Position numbers and translations under genes: made by a program. Below, one piece after another: positions 40,630 through 48,749 of a stretch of DNA of 64,000 bases. Location of the stretch: assembly GCF_021462825.1 (NCBI RefSeq), contig NZ_JAKEEB010000011.1, positions 1 through 64,000 of the forward strand, read 5' to 3'. A model generated the notes under the pieces. The model made no database searches, had not been told where the DNA came from, and saw only the letters and a program-made list of their open reading frames with translations. This DNA is from Streptomyces glomeratus. GTDB lineage: Bacteria; Actinomycetota; Actinomycetes; Streptomycetales; Streptomycetaceae. Every line of letters begins with the position of its first letter. The stretch's first letter is position 1.

Positions 40630-42249
40630 ATGGGACATCTGGAAGCCGCACACCTCGAGTACTACCTCCCGGACGGGAGGGCGTTGCTCGGCGATGTGTC
40701 CTTCCGGGTCGGCGAAGGAGCCGTCGTCGCGCTCGTCGGACCGAACGGGGCGGGGAAGACCACCTTGTTGCGGCTGCTCTCCGGTGAGCTGAAGCCGCAC
40801 GGCGGGACCGTCACCACCAGCGGCGGGCTCGGGGTGATGCGCCAGTTCGTGGGGTCCGTACGGGACGAGACGACCGTACGGGACCTCCTCGTCTCGGTCG
40901 CACCGCCCCGCATCCGCGAGGCCGCCCGCGCCGTGGACGCCGCCGAGCACGCCGTCATGACCGTCGACGACGAGGCCGCCCAGCTCCGCTACGCGCAGGC
41001 ACTCGCCGACTGGGCCGAGGCACGGGGCTACGAGGCGGAGACGCTGTGGGACATGTGCACCACGGCGGCGCTCGGCATCCCGTACGAGAAGGCCCAGTGG
41101 CGCCAGGTCCGCACCCTCTCCGGCGGCGAGCAGAAGCGGCTCGTCCTCGAGGCACTGCTGCGCGGCACCGACGAGGTCCTCCTCCTCGACGAGCCCGACA
41201 ACTACCTGGACGTCCCCGGGAAACGCTGGCTGGAGGAGCGGCTCGCGGAGACCCGCAAGACCGTCCTGTTCGTCTCCCACGACCGGGAGCTGCTGGCCCG
41301 CGCCGCACAGCGGATCGTGTCGCTCGAACCGGGCCCCGCCGGCGCCGACGCCTGGCTGCACGGTGGCGGTTTCGCCACGTACGACGAGGCCCGCCGCGAA
41401 CGCTTCGCCCGTTTCGAGGAGTTGCGCAGACGCTGGGACGAGAAGCACGCCCAGCTGAAGAAGCTCGTTCTGAACCTGCGGCAGGCCGCGACCGTCAGCC
41501 ATGAGCTGGCGTCCCGCTACCAGGCCGCCCAGACCCGGCTGCGGAAGTTCGAGGAGGCCGGGCCGCCGCCCGAGCCGCCGCGGGAGCAGGACATCCGCAT
41601 GCGGCTCAAGGGAGGCCGTACCGGCGTCCGGGCCGTCACCTGCCAGGGACTCGAGCTGACGGGCCTCATGAAACCCTTCGATCTTGAGGTCTTCTACGGC
41701 GAGCGCGTCGCGGTCCTCGGCTCCAACGGCTCAGGGAAGTCGCACTTCCTGCGGCTGCTCGCGGGCGGCGACGTGGCGCACACGGGGCAGTGGCGGCTGG
41801 GGGCGCGCGTCGTACCCGGGCACTTCGCCCAGACGCACGCGCACCCCGAGCTGGAGGGCCGTCCGCTGCTCGACATCCTGTGGCGGGAACACTCCCAGGA
41901 CCGGGGCGCGGCCATGTCCCGGTTGCGCCGTTACGAGCTGACCGCGCAGGCCGAGCAGACCTTCGACCGGCTGTCCGGGGGACAGCAGGCCCGGTTCCAG
42001 ATCCTGCTGCTGGAACTGGAGGGGGCGACCGCCCTGCTGCTCGACGAGCCGACGGACAACCTGGACCTGGAATCCGCCGAGGCGCTCCAGAAGGGCCTGG
42101 AGGGGTTCGAGGGCACGGTGCTCGCGGTGACCCACGACCGTTGGTTCGCCCGCTCGTTCGACCGCTACCTGGTCTTCGGCAGCGACGGCCGGCTCCGGGA
42201 GACCGCGGAACCGGTCTGGGACGAACGGCGCGTGGAACGGGCCCGTTAG
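40630..42249 (+). CDS. ABC-F family ATPase
   Basis: A 539-residue protein with two ABC domains and no membrane segments: Walker A GPNGAGKTT and GSNGSGKSH, signatures LSGGEQKRL and LSGGQQARF, Walker B VLLLDEPDN and LLLDEPTDN. The linker (about residues 255-320) is helical and charged, as in ABC-F proteins that act on ribosomes, in translation regulation or antibiotic protection. The second Walker A has H where T/S is usual after GK-S. ATG 40621 is an alternative start. It is divergent from the lipid fusion across 110 nt. Confidence 0.88.
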   Translation: MGHLEAAHLEYYLPDGRALLGDVSFRVGEGAVVALVGPNGAGKTTLLRLLSGELKPHGGTVTTSGGLGVMRQFVGSVRDETTVRDLLVSVAPPRIREAARAVDAAEHAVMTVDDEAAQLRYAQALADWAEARGYEAETLWDMCTTAALGIPYEKAQWRQVRTLSGGEQKRLVLEALLRGTDEVLLLDEPDNYLDVPGKRWLEERLAETRKTVLFVSHDRELLARAAQRIVSLEPGPAGADAWLHGGGFATYDEARRERFARFEELRRRWDEKHAQLKKLVLNLRQAATVSHELASRYQAAQTRLRKFEEAGPPPEPPREQDIRMRLKGGRTGVRAVTCQGLELTGLMKPFDLEVFYGERVAVLGSNGSGKSHFLRLLAGGDVAHTGQWRLGARVVPGHFAQTHAHPELEGRPLLDILWREHSQDRGAAMSRLRRYELTAQAEQTFDRLSGGQQARFQILLLELEGATALLLDEPTDNLDLESAEALQKGLEGFEGTVLAVTHDRWFARSFDRYLVFGSDGRLRETAEPVWDERRVERAR

Positions 42250-43352
42250 GGCCAGCGCAGCAACGCGCCCACGCCGCCCGCAGGGCCCTCGGCCGCCGAC
42301 GCCGCCGTCACCGAGACGGCCTCGGCCCCCGTCTCCACCACGGAGCGCACCAGGGCGTCGTCCGCGCGGGCCTGCAGGGCGTGCTCCTCACCCAGCGCCT
42401 CCAGCTCGTTACGGCGCACCGCGAGCAGGTCCGGATTCTCGCCGATCCACACCTCGAGGCGGGTGTCCGGGCCGCCCGGCTGGATCAGGAGTTCGTCGAT
42501 ACGGTGTTCGCGTGCCGCCTCGACGACGGCGGGCACACCCTCGACCGCCCGCGTCCGTCCCTGCTCGTCCGGTGCCCGGGCCGCCAGGAAACGCTCCAGT
42601 TCCTGTTCCGCCCGCCGACGCACGTGCTCGTTACGGATCCGCTCCACGTCCTCGTCCAGCAGCCGGCTGCCCGCGCCGTGCGGGGCCTCGGCCACCCGGT
42701 CCTTGAGTCGCTGCGGCAGCCGCTCGTGCACGGCGCGCCGCTCACGCTGCTCGCCGACGAGGATCACCAGGTCGGCGCGGGTCTCCTCCTGGCAGACGGT
42801 GAGCGCATCGGCGATCTCCGCCGCGTTGTGCTCCCAGGTGTTCTCCACCCGCAGCTGGAAGTGCCGCACCGACCAGTCCCAGGTGGTCGTACGGTGCAGC
42901 GGCCATTCCTTTCCCGTGACCTGCCCGGCCTCCCGGCTGCCCAGCGCCCCGCGGAGCTCGAATTCGGCGCCCTTGCGGTCGATGTACGCCACCACGCACA
43001 CCGGATCCTCGCCGGCCAGCTCCAGCAGCGGCGCCGTGTGGGGCAGCGGCGACCAGTGGGCCGAGGAACGCGGCGGGGCGGCGACCAGGGGCGGATCCAG
43101 GACGACCTCGCCCGCGCGGGCGAACATGGCCCTTCCGTACGGCTCGGGCATGTGGCCCAGCTCCTCGACCGCCTCCCGCACGGCCCGGCAGGTGGGCTCG
43201 TCCGCGCCTTGTCCGGCCAGGTCCCGGGCGAGGGCCCGAGCGGTCAGGGAGAGCTCATGCGGGGTGGACTCCGTGTGGCGGGAGGTGTCGACGTATACGG
43301 AGGCCCAGGGCCCGGGATGTTCGTACAGTGGATGGAGGAACGCGAGATCCAT
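42246..43352 (-). CDS. baeRF/Vms1-like release-factor-fold protein
   Basis: A 368-residue protein of the bacterial archaeo-eukaryotic release factor (baeRF) group, often named Vms1/Ankzf1-like. SVYVDTSRHTESTPHELSLTARALARDL and VCVVAYIDRKGAEFELRG form the first domain, RADLVILVGEQRERRAVHERLP the second, DELLIQPGG...VWIGENPD the third. The eukaryotic relatives release peptides from stalled ribosomes; the bacterial function is not established. GGAGGG precedes ATG 43352. It converges on the ABC-F gene with a 4-nt overlap of stops, and has a GGGTAC promoter. Confidence 0.82.
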   Translation of the reverse strand: MDLAFLHPLYEHPGPWASVYVDTSRHTESTPHELSLTARALARDLAGQGADEPTCRAVREAVEELGHMPEPYGRAMFARAGEVVLDPPLVAAPPRSSAHWSPLPHTAPLLELAGEDPVCVVAYIDRKGAEFELRGALGSREAGQVTGKEWPLHRTTTWDWSVRHFQLRVENTWEHNAAEIADALTVCQEETRADLVILVGEQRERRAVHERLPQRLKDRVAEAPHGAGSRLLDEDVERIRNEHVRRRAEQELERFLAARAPDEQGRTRAVEGVPAVVEAAREHRIDELLIQPGGPDTRLEVWIGENPDLLAVRRNELEALGEEHALQARADDALVRSVVETGAEAVSVTAASAAEGPAGGVGALLRWP

Positions 43353-43375
43353 GGCTCCCTCCCGGATGCCGCTCG

Positions 43376-43400
43376 GGGTATTGCCTTTCCGGGCGGGTAC
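43376..43400 (+). promoter_or_regulatory. Candidate sigma-B-type promoter of the DUF6158 gene
   Basis: GGGT-N15-GGGTAC with the -10 at 43395-43400, 39 nt before the ATG. The -10 box shares the palindrome GGGTACCC with the opposing promoter. Confidence 0.45.
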
Positions 43401-43421
43401 CCGGACCGCACTGAGGAACAC
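43397..43421 (-). promoter_or_regulatory. Candidate sigma-B-type promoter of the baeRF gene
   Basis: Minus strand GTGT (43421-43418), 15-nt spacer, GGGTAC (43402-43397), an exact fit to GNNT-N14-16-GGGTAC, 45 nt before the start codon. Confidence 0.55.
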
Positions 43422-43439
43422 GACGAGCGGGGTGCCACC

Positions 43440-43703
43440 ATGACCGGAGTCGACCCGGGCCTGCTGACCGATCAGCAGCTCATGAAGGAGCTGGAGAACA
43501 TCCACCGCACCCGTCACGACACGCTGCTGTACGGCTCCAACGACGCGCTGCGCACGCACAACGACCGCATGGCGCGGCTGGAGGGGGAGTATCTGCGCCG
43601 CCATCCCCGCCGCCCGGTCGTGGCCAGCCGGACCCGCGACGGGGCACGCGAACGGGGAGCGGCCGACCTGGGCCCCTGCCAAGGAGCCGAACCGGCTCGC
43701 TGA
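43440..43703 (+). CDS. DUF6158 family protein
   Basis: An 87-residue protein. TGVDPGLLTDQQLMKELENIHRTRHDTLLYGSNDALRTHNDRMARLEGEYLRRHP is a conserved helical segment found across streptomycetes, with a basic C-terminus. No function is known. It is divergent from the baeRF gene, and both starts sit behind the shared GGGTACCC element, which suggests coregulation. Confidence 0.85.
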   Translation: MTGVDPGLLTDQQLMKELENIHRTRHDTLLYGSNDALRTHNDRMARLEGEYLRRHPRRPVVASRTRDGARERGAADLGPCQGAEPAR

Positions 43704-43711
43704 GATCGCGT

Positions 43712-43750
43712 CCCCGCGCCGGCCCGCTCTTCTTGCGGGGCGGCGCGGGG
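43712..43750 (+). terminator. Strong terminator after the DUF6158 gene
   Basis: 16-bp arms 43712-43727 and 43735-43750 pair at 15 positions around TCTTCTT, 9 nt after the stop. It may serve the convergent DJ-1/PfpI gene as well. Confidence 0.75.
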
Positions 43751-43817
43751 CAGGCAGGAGCGACGTGGGCCCCCGACCGGCGAAGGACGAGGGACCCGAG
43801 TGCCGAAGGCGAGGGAC

Positions 43818-44348
43818 CTAACTGCCGAACTCGGTCAGGATCGCCTCGGTGAACGCCTTCAGGTCGTCCGGCTTACGGCTGGTGATCAGCTTGTTCTGGC
43901 CCTGGTCGAGCCGTACCTGCTCGTCCACCCAGGTGCCGCCGGCGTTGCGGATGTCCGTTTGCAGGCTCGGCCACGACGTCAGCACCCGGCCGCGTACGAC
44001 GTCCGCCTCGATCAGCGTCCAGGGCCCGTGACAGATCGCGGCCACCGGGCGGCCCTGCTGGAAGAAGGACCGGGTGAACGAGACGGCCTGTTCGTCCATC
44101 CGCAGGAAGTCCGGATTGGCCACACCACCCGGCAGGACGAGCCCGTCGAAGGATTCGGCCTCCACCTGGCCGACGACCGCGTCCACCGGGAAGGTGTCCG
44201 CCTTGTCGAGGTGGTTGAACGCCTGGACGTGGCCCGGCTTCGTGCACACCAGGACCGGCTCGTGACCGGCTTCCGACACCGCCTTCCAGGGCTCGGTGAG
44301 TTCGACCTGCTCCACGCCTTCGGGCGCGGTCAGGAACGCGATACGCAT
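43818..44348 (-). CDS. DJ-1/PfpI family protein
   Basis: A 176-residue protein with the class I glutamine-amidotransferase-like fold. The nucleophile elbow is AAICHGPWTL (reactive Cys with adjacent His), and LVLPGGVANPDFLR carries the upstream part of the active site. PfpI-type proteins act as peptidases, glyoxalases or protein deglycases under stress. Last gene of the unit beginning at 45207; the gene upstream ends 6 nt before this start. A GTG at 44357 is possible. Confidence 0.9.
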   Translation of the reverse strand: MRIAFLTAPEGVEQVELTEPWKAVSEAGHEPVLVCTKPGHVQAFNHLDKADTFPVDAVVGQVEAESFDGLVLPGGVANPDFLRMDEQAVSFTRSFFQQGRPVAAICHGPWTLIEADVVRGRVLTSWPSLQTDIRNAGGTWVDEQVRLDQGQNKLITSRKPDDLKAFTEAILTEFGS

Positions 44349-44353
44349 GTTGC

Positions 44354-45064
44354 TCACTGTCCTTTCGTTACTGGAGCGGGCTCTGCCGGCGCGGGCTCCG
44401 CCTCCACGTGCCATGCGGCCTCGTCCCGGGGCGCCCCGTTCTTCCGGCCGCGCGCCCGGTCGCGTCCGGCACGGACACAGCGCACCAGCTCCTCGCCGTA
44501 CGGCAGCAGCACACAGGCGCCGATCGCCGCCGCCACACCCGCGAGATACCCGCGGGACAGCGGCCGCCGCCGGGGTACCAGCCGCCAGGCGTGCGGGTCG
44601 CCTCGGCCGCCGCGCAGCAGCGAGCGCACCTGGTCGACGTGCAGACACGACAGCGCCGTGAGCGCCGCGAAGGGCAGCGACTCCAGAAAACTGTGGATGT
44701 GCTGCTCGACGGGCTTGACCTCGCGTTCGCTGTCGACGGCCGTCCGCACGTCCCACAGAGCGGTCGCCTCGTGCACCGCGATCCCGGCCAACTGCACGCT
44801 CAGCAGCAGGGGGTTGACCTCGTACCGCAGGGTCAGCGCGATGGGCGCACCCACCTCGGCCATCATCAGCGCATGGATCAGTGACTCCTTCGTGCCGGCC
44901 GTGTCCTCGATCCGGGTGCGTCGGTGCATCGCCCAGTCGGCCAGACCCGGCACGAACCAGGACGGCAGCAGCCCGTACAGGAGGTAGCGGGTCGTCGCCT
45001 CGCCCACGTCCACCGCGGCGGCTCCGTACGCGCTGACCTCGGCGGCCCGGTCACGGCGGCTCAT
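44354..45064 (-). CDS. Membrane protein of unknown function
   Basis: A 236-residue protein. Likely membrane segments lie at about residues 85-105 (LLLSVQLAGIAVHEATALW), 125-145 (HSFLESLPFAALTALSCL) and 170-190 (YLAGVAAAIGACVLLPYG), with histidines within or beside the first two. I do not recognise the family with confidence. The C-terminus is a charged cytoplasmic tail. The start overlaps the stop of a 48-codon gene, and the DJ-1 gene follows closely, so the three form one unit. Confidence 0.8.
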   Translation of the reverse strand: MSRRDRAAEVSAYGAAAVDVGEATTRYLLYGLLPSWFVPGLADWAMHRRTRIEDTAGTKESLIHALMMAEVGAPIALTLRYEVNPLLLSVQLAGIAVHEATALWDVRTAVDSEREVKPVEQHIHSFLESLPFAALTALSCLHVDQVRSLLRGGRGDPHAWRLVPRRRPLSRGYLAGVAAAIGACVLLPYGEELVRCVRAGRDRARGRKNGAPRDEAAWHVEAEPAPAEPAPVTKGQ

Positions 45065-45207
45065 CCGGTCACCCGCCCGGCGGTGGTCACCCGTCCGGAC
45101 ACGCGCGTCGGCTGCGCCGCCTCGTCCGGCGAGGCGTCCGGGCGGACCGCCACGGCGCCGGGCGCCATGACCTTCTCGACGATGGCCTCCCTGACGAAAT
45201 CAGCCAT
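45061..45207 (-). CDS. 48-residue protein, translationally coupled
   Basis: A short gene. It encodes MADFVREAIVEKVMAPGAVA followed by a basic/threonine-rich tail ending VTTAGRVTG. Support comes from GGAG 4 nt before the ATG, the ATGA overlap with the membrane-protein gene and a sigma-B-type promoter 66 nt upstream. The N-terminal amphipathic helix could bind a membrane or partner. No family recognised. Confidence 0.65.
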   Translation of the reverse strand: MADFVREAIVEKVMAPGAVAVRPDASPDEAAQPTRVSGRVTTAGRVTG

Positions 45208-45272
45208 GCACTCCGGTCCTTTCCTGGATCCCCCGGCCGTCGCGGGGGCACGTCAGCGGGACGACGCCCGCA

Positions 45273-45298
45273 GTACCCCCTCGGCCGGGGCCCCATGC
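45273..45298 (-). promoter_or_regulatory. Candidate sigma-B-type promoter of the three-gene unit
   Basis: Minus strand GCAT (45298-45295), 16-nt spacer, GGGTAC (45278-45273). It precedes the 48-residue gene by 66 nt. Confidence 0.45.
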
Positions 45299-45310
45299 CT
45301 TCTCCGAGGC

Positions 45311-45685
45311 TCACGCCTCGAGGACGGCCTCGGCGAGCTCGTGGGCGTTGGCGAAGCGCGCCGAACGCGGGAGCCGCTCCACGGTCTCGACGAGCGTGTC
45401 CGGGGCATGCCTGCGGCGCAGGGTTTCGATCAGGTCGTCCCGGCGCGCCGGGAAGGCCGTGCGGCCAAGGATCCGCGCGAATTCGTAGCGGACGTCGGCC
45501 ACCGAGCGCGGGACGCCGCCCGGTACCACCGGACCACCCCAGACCGCCGGATCGTCGTCGGCGCTCGGTTCGGGGTCGTGCCACTCCTCGGTCCGCGTCG
45601 GGTGACCGGACCGCAGCAGTCCTTGCAGTTCGTGCTTCATCTCGTCGTCGCGGTGAACGTTCAGCCGGTCGCTGCCTCGCTGCAT
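45311..45685 (-). CDS. DUF2795-like protein
   Basis: A 124-residue hydrophilic protein. The second half (FARILGRTAFPARRDDLIETLRRRHAPDTLVETVERLPRSARFANAHELAEAV) matches the DUF2795 pattern, a small helical domain ending in a conserved L-P-x-R-x-F stretch. Function unknown. GGAGGGAG before the ATG fixes the start, and a GGGTAC promoter lies 34 nt upstream. Confidence 0.78.
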   Translation of the reverse strand: MQRGSDRLNVHRDDEMKHELQGLLRSGHPTRTEEWHDPEPSADDDPAVWGGPVVPGGVPRSVADVRYEFARILGRTAFPARRDDLIETLRRRHAPDTLVETVERLPRSARFANAHELAEAVLEA

Positions 45686-45718
45686 GACTCCCTCCAGTTG
45701 TTCGGGGGTGGCAGTCGC

Positions 45719-45743
45719 GTACCCGGTGGGCCGCGATCGACAC
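45719..45743 (-). promoter_or_regulatory. Candidate sigma-B-type promoter of the DUF2795-like gene
   Basis: Minus strand GTGT (45743-45740), 15-nt spacer, GGGTAC (45724-45719), the same elements and spacing as at 43397-43421. Confidence 0.55.
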
Positions 45744-46052
45744 CGAATCCCGGCAGGCGTTCGGCGGGGGAGACAGAGGTTCAACCCTCAAGCTTCTGGC
45801 GGGCGCGGTGTCGGTCGGCATCGGGCGTGAGACCAGGAACCCCGTGCCGCCTGGGCGCGCACGCTCCGGGACGGCCGCTGAACCCCGCGTAGCCGACCGC
45901 CTCGGACGCACGACAGCGTGCCGGTGTAGGGGTGAGTCCAAGCCACGCCGGACGAACCGCGGGACCGGGCGTTTGTCGCGGAGGGGTGGGGGCAGGCGCT
46001 GTCTCAGTGCTTCGGACAGGAGGCACGTCCGTGGGAGCGGTGGATACCTGCC

Positions 46053-46078
46053 ACGGGTGTACCCGTCCGGCACGGGTG
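46053..46078 (+). promoter_or_regulatory. Palindrome and direct repeat upstream of the sigma factor gene
   Basis: ACGGGT-GT-ACCCGT (46053-46066) is a perfect 14-bp dyad, and CACGGGTG recurs at 46052 and 46071, about two helical turns apart. It lies 68 nt before the sigma gene, a good place for regulator binding. I see no gene in 45744-46133. Confidence 0.4.
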
Positions 46079-46133
46079 CCCCTCCCACGCTGACCGTCCA
46101 CCCAAGGCACCAGCTAGGGAGTTGCGACCCACC

Positions 46134-46928
46134 ATGCCGAACCGAGCGAGCGTGAAGCACCACCCCCACGACGACGCCCCCGACACCGCGGAGGCCTTCC
46201 GCAGGCTCGCCACACTCCCCCCGGGCTCGGAGCGCGACGCGCTCCGCGACGAGATCGTCGAGGCCTGGCTGCCCATGGCCGAACGGCTCGCGGGACGCTT
46301 CCGCAGCCGTGGCGAGAGCTTCGATGACCTGCGCCAGGTCGCCGCGCTCGGCCTCGTCAAGGCCGTCGACCGGTACGACCCGGAACGCGGCCACGCCTTC
46401 GAGAGCTTCGCCGTCCCCACGGTCACGGGCGAGATCAAGCGGCACTTCCGTGACCACATGTGGACGCTGCACGTGCCGCGCCGCGTCCAGGACCTGCGCA
46501 ACCGGGTCCGTTTCGCCTGCCAGGACCTGTCGGGAACCATCTCGGGACGCAGGCCCACCATCGCCGAGATCGCCGAGCACGCCGGGATGAGCGAGGAGGA
46601 CGTCCGGGAGGGCCTCGAGGCCCTGGAGAGCTTCACGGCACTGTCGCTGGATGCCGAGCTGCCGGGCAGCGAGGACGGATACTCGCTCAGCGACTCCCTC
46701 GGCGCTCCCGACACGGCGCTCGACACCGTCGTCGACCGCGAGGCCGTCAAGCCCCGGCTCCAGGCCCTGCCCGAACGGGAACGAGCCATTCTCTACATGC
46801 GGTTCTTCGACGACATGACCCAGAGCAGCATCGCCGAACGGCTCGGCATCTCGCAGATGCACGTCTCCCGGCTGATCAGCCGCTGCTGCCACCGGCTCAG
46901 GGACCAGGTCATGAAGGACGCGGCATAG
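46134..46928 (+). CDS. SigB/SigF/SigG-type RNA polymerase sigma factor
   Basis: A 264-residue group 3 sigma factor. Region 2 has AERLAGRFRSRGESFDDLRQVAALGLVKAVDRYDPERGHAFESFAVPTVTGEIKRHFRDHMW, region 3 PTIAEIAEHAGMSEEDV and region 4 ILYMRFFDDMTQSSIAERLGISQMHVSRL. It should direct RNA polymerase to stress promoters such as GNNT-N14-16-GGGTAC, four of which lie in the preceding 3 kb. No anti-sigma gene (RsbW type) is adjacent, so its control is not visible. A SigB-family gene lies near the gas-vesicle cluster in S. coelicolor as well, as far as I recall. Confidence 0.93.
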   Translation: MPNRASVKHHPHDDAPDTAEAFRRLATLPPGSERDALRDEIVEAWLPMAERLAGRFRSRGESFDDLRQVAALGLVKAVDRYDPERGHAFESFAVPTVTGEIKRHFRDHMWTLHVPRRVQDLRNRVRFACQDLSGTISGRRPTIAEIAEHAGMSEEDVREGLEALESFTALSLDAELPGSEDGYSLSDSLGAPDTALDTVVDREAVKPRLQALPERERAILYMRFFDDMTQSSIAERLGISQMHVSRLISRCCHRLRDQVMKDAA

Positions 46929-46939
46929 CGATACCGGCC

Positions 46940-46966
46940 CCGCGCCCCGGCGTACTCGGGGCGCGG
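46940..46966 (+). terminator. Terminator after the sigma factor gene
   Basis: CCGCGCCCCG (46940-46949) and CGGGGCGCGG (46957-46966) form a perfect 10-bp stem with a 7-nt loop, 11 nt after the stop. Confidence 0.7.
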
Positions 46967-47099
46967 TGGTCACCCGCCCGGACGCCCCGGTCGCGCGAAT
47001 GGGGCACGGCCACGCGCGGGCCGGGGGCCGGCGGGCTGTCATGGGCTTGCAGGGGCACGGTCGCCGTGCCCGGAGGTAACCCCGTCGAAGGAGCCCCCG

Positions 47100-47255
47100 A
47101 TGGACCGAAGCGCCCGCGTCCCGTCCGCCACCGCTCCGGCCGGTGCCGCCTCGTGCGCGGTCGCCTCGTGCGCGGTCGCCCCGTGCGCGTGCGCCGGCGC
47201 CCGGGCGGCTCCTTCACCGAGCCCGTCCCCGCGCTCGTCATGGGCGGGCTCCTGA
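47100..47255 (+). CDS. Possible small gene, perhaps frameshifted
   Basis: ATG 47100 has a strong site, GAAGGAG, 6 nt upstream, and opens a 51-codon frame rich in Ala/Ser/Cys. From about 47205 the coding signal (G/C third positions) jumps to another frame, which reads FTEPVPALVMGGLLIAGACAVVRRVWRRV, a membrane-segment-like stretch, and continues to about 47430. A 15-bp tandem repeat (47148-47177) lies where slippage could have occurred. Either a broken small membrane protein gene or chance. No other gene is seen in 46967-47504. Confidence 0.25.
   Translation: MDRSARVPSATAPAGAASCAVASCAVAPCACAGARAAPSPSPSPRSSWAGS
47148..47177. repeat. 15-bp tandem repeat
   Basis: GCCTCGTGCGCGGTC twice in a row, followed by a partial third copy. 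It lies in the suspected frameshift region. Confidence 0.6.
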
Positions 47256-47504
47256 TCGCGGGCGCGTGCGCCGTCGTGCGCCGGGTCTGGCGCCGCGTGC
47301 CGGCCGGCAGCGGCTGCACCCGTGATCCCGGGAACCGGCCGGACGCCCATGACCGGCCGGAACCGTGGGTACTCAGACCCGTGGGCACCACCGGCACCGA
47401 AGGGGAACAGCTGTACGAGGACGGTCGGTCGGGCGTCGGATGCCCGCGGCGAGCCGGAGTCCGGGGGGCCCGGGCACGGCACCACGGACTGCGCGGAGGC
47501 ACGC

Positions 47505-48749
47505 ATGCGGCGTACGGATCAGGAAGGGCACGGCCCGGTCCGCTACGGCCCGTCCCTTCCCGGCCATGGGCTGCCTCTGCCGGCCGGACTGTCCGCCGCG
47601 CTCGCCGACGCCGCGGACCATGACGGCGCCGAGTCCGGCGGGGTGCCGGGGCTGCCCGCCGCCGCGTGCGGCTACTTCGAACGACGCGGACTGCCCGCCC
47701 GGCCCGACGCGGTGGCCGCCGCACCCGGCGCCCCCACCCTGCTGCTCGCGGTCACCGCCGCGCTCGGTGGTGATGTGCTCGTCCCGCGGCCCTGCGCCGC
47801 CTGGTGGGTGCCCCAGGTGAGGGCGCTGGGACGGTCCGTGTTCCACGTGGCGACACCCGCCGAGTGCGGGGGCGTGCCCGACTCGTACGCCCTTCTGGAG
47901 ACCGTCCGCAGGATCCGCGCCGAAGGCGGCGACCCGCGGCTGCTGGCGCTGGCGGTCGCCGACGACCCGACCGCCACGGTGGCCCCACCCGAACTGGTGC
48001 ACGAGATCGTGGAGGCCGCCGCCGGTGAGGGGCTCCATGTGGTGAGCGACGAGACATGGCGCGACACCGTGCACCGGCCGCACGACACCGTGTTGTTCAG
48101 CCCCGCCGAGATGCTGCCCGAACGGGTCACGGTGGTCACCGACCTCGCCGGACCCTTTCTGCCCACGAGCTGGCCCGCCGCCGTCGCCCGCTTCCCGGCC
48201 ACTGCCGACGGTGCCGGGCTGCGTGCCCGCGTCCTCGACGTGCTCACCGCCCTCGACGCCCGTGTGGCCGACCCGGTCGCCGCCGCGGCCGTGTACGCCC
48301 TCGACGAGCCCCCCGAGGTGACCCAGCGCCTTGCCGCCGGCGTCGCGCTGCACGCGCGCGTGGCCGCCGCCGTGCACCGCACCGTGCTGACCGCGGGGGC
48401 CTTCGCCAGGCCCCCGCTGGCCGGCCGCCACCTCTACGCCGACCTCGGCCCCCTGCGCTCCGCGCTCGGCGCGCACGGCGTCGGCGACGCCCAGGAACTG
48501 GAGGACTTCCTCACCGCCCGGCTCGGCATGCCCGTGCCGGGCGGTCACCGTTTCGGCGACGACCTGGCCGAACTCCGCGTGCGCCTGTCCACCGGCCCGT
48601 TCCTCGGCACGACGGCCGAGGAGCGGATCCAGTCCCTCCTTTCGCCCGCGCCGTTGGAACTGCCGCATGTGCAACGCGCGTTGAACCACCTGGGATCAGT
48701 CCTCGACGATCTACGCGACGACGCTGGGCGATGGGAGCCTCCTCGATGA
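47505..48749 (+). CDS. Aminotransferase-fold protein without the PLP lysine
   Basis: A 414-residue protein of PLP fold type I (class I/II aminotransferase). LLLAVTAALGGDVLVPRPCAAWW, VSDETWRDTVH (the Asp that contacts the pyridine nitrogen, D182) and LRVRLSTGPFLG (substrate-carboxylate Arg, R360) are present. Where the family has S-L-S-K, this protein reads TDLAGPFLPTSW: the lysine that forms the Schiff base is Gly216. It should not transaminate. GGAGG lies 6 nt before ATG 47505. The next gene, for an MBL hydrolase, overlaps its stop by 4 nt. Confidence 0.82.
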   Translation: MRRTDQEGHGPVRYGPSLPGHGLPLPAGLSAALADAADHDGAESGGVPGLPAAACGYFERRGLPARPDAVAAAPGAPTLLLAVTAALGGDVLVPRPCAAWWVPQVRALGRSVFHVATPAECGGVPDSYALLETVRRIRAEGGDPRLLALAVADDPTATVAPPELVHEIVEAAAGEGLHVVSDETWRDTVHRPHDTVLFSPAEMLPERVTVVTDLAGPFLPTSWPAAVARFPATADGAGLRARVLDVLTALDARVADPVAAAAVYALDEPPEVTQRLAAGVALHARVAAAVHRTVLTAGAFARPPLAGRHLYADLGPLRSALGAHGVGDAQELEDFLTARLGMPVPGGHRFGDDLAELRVRLSTGPFLGTTAEERIQSLLSPAPLELPHVQRALNHLGSVLDDLRDDAGRWEPPR

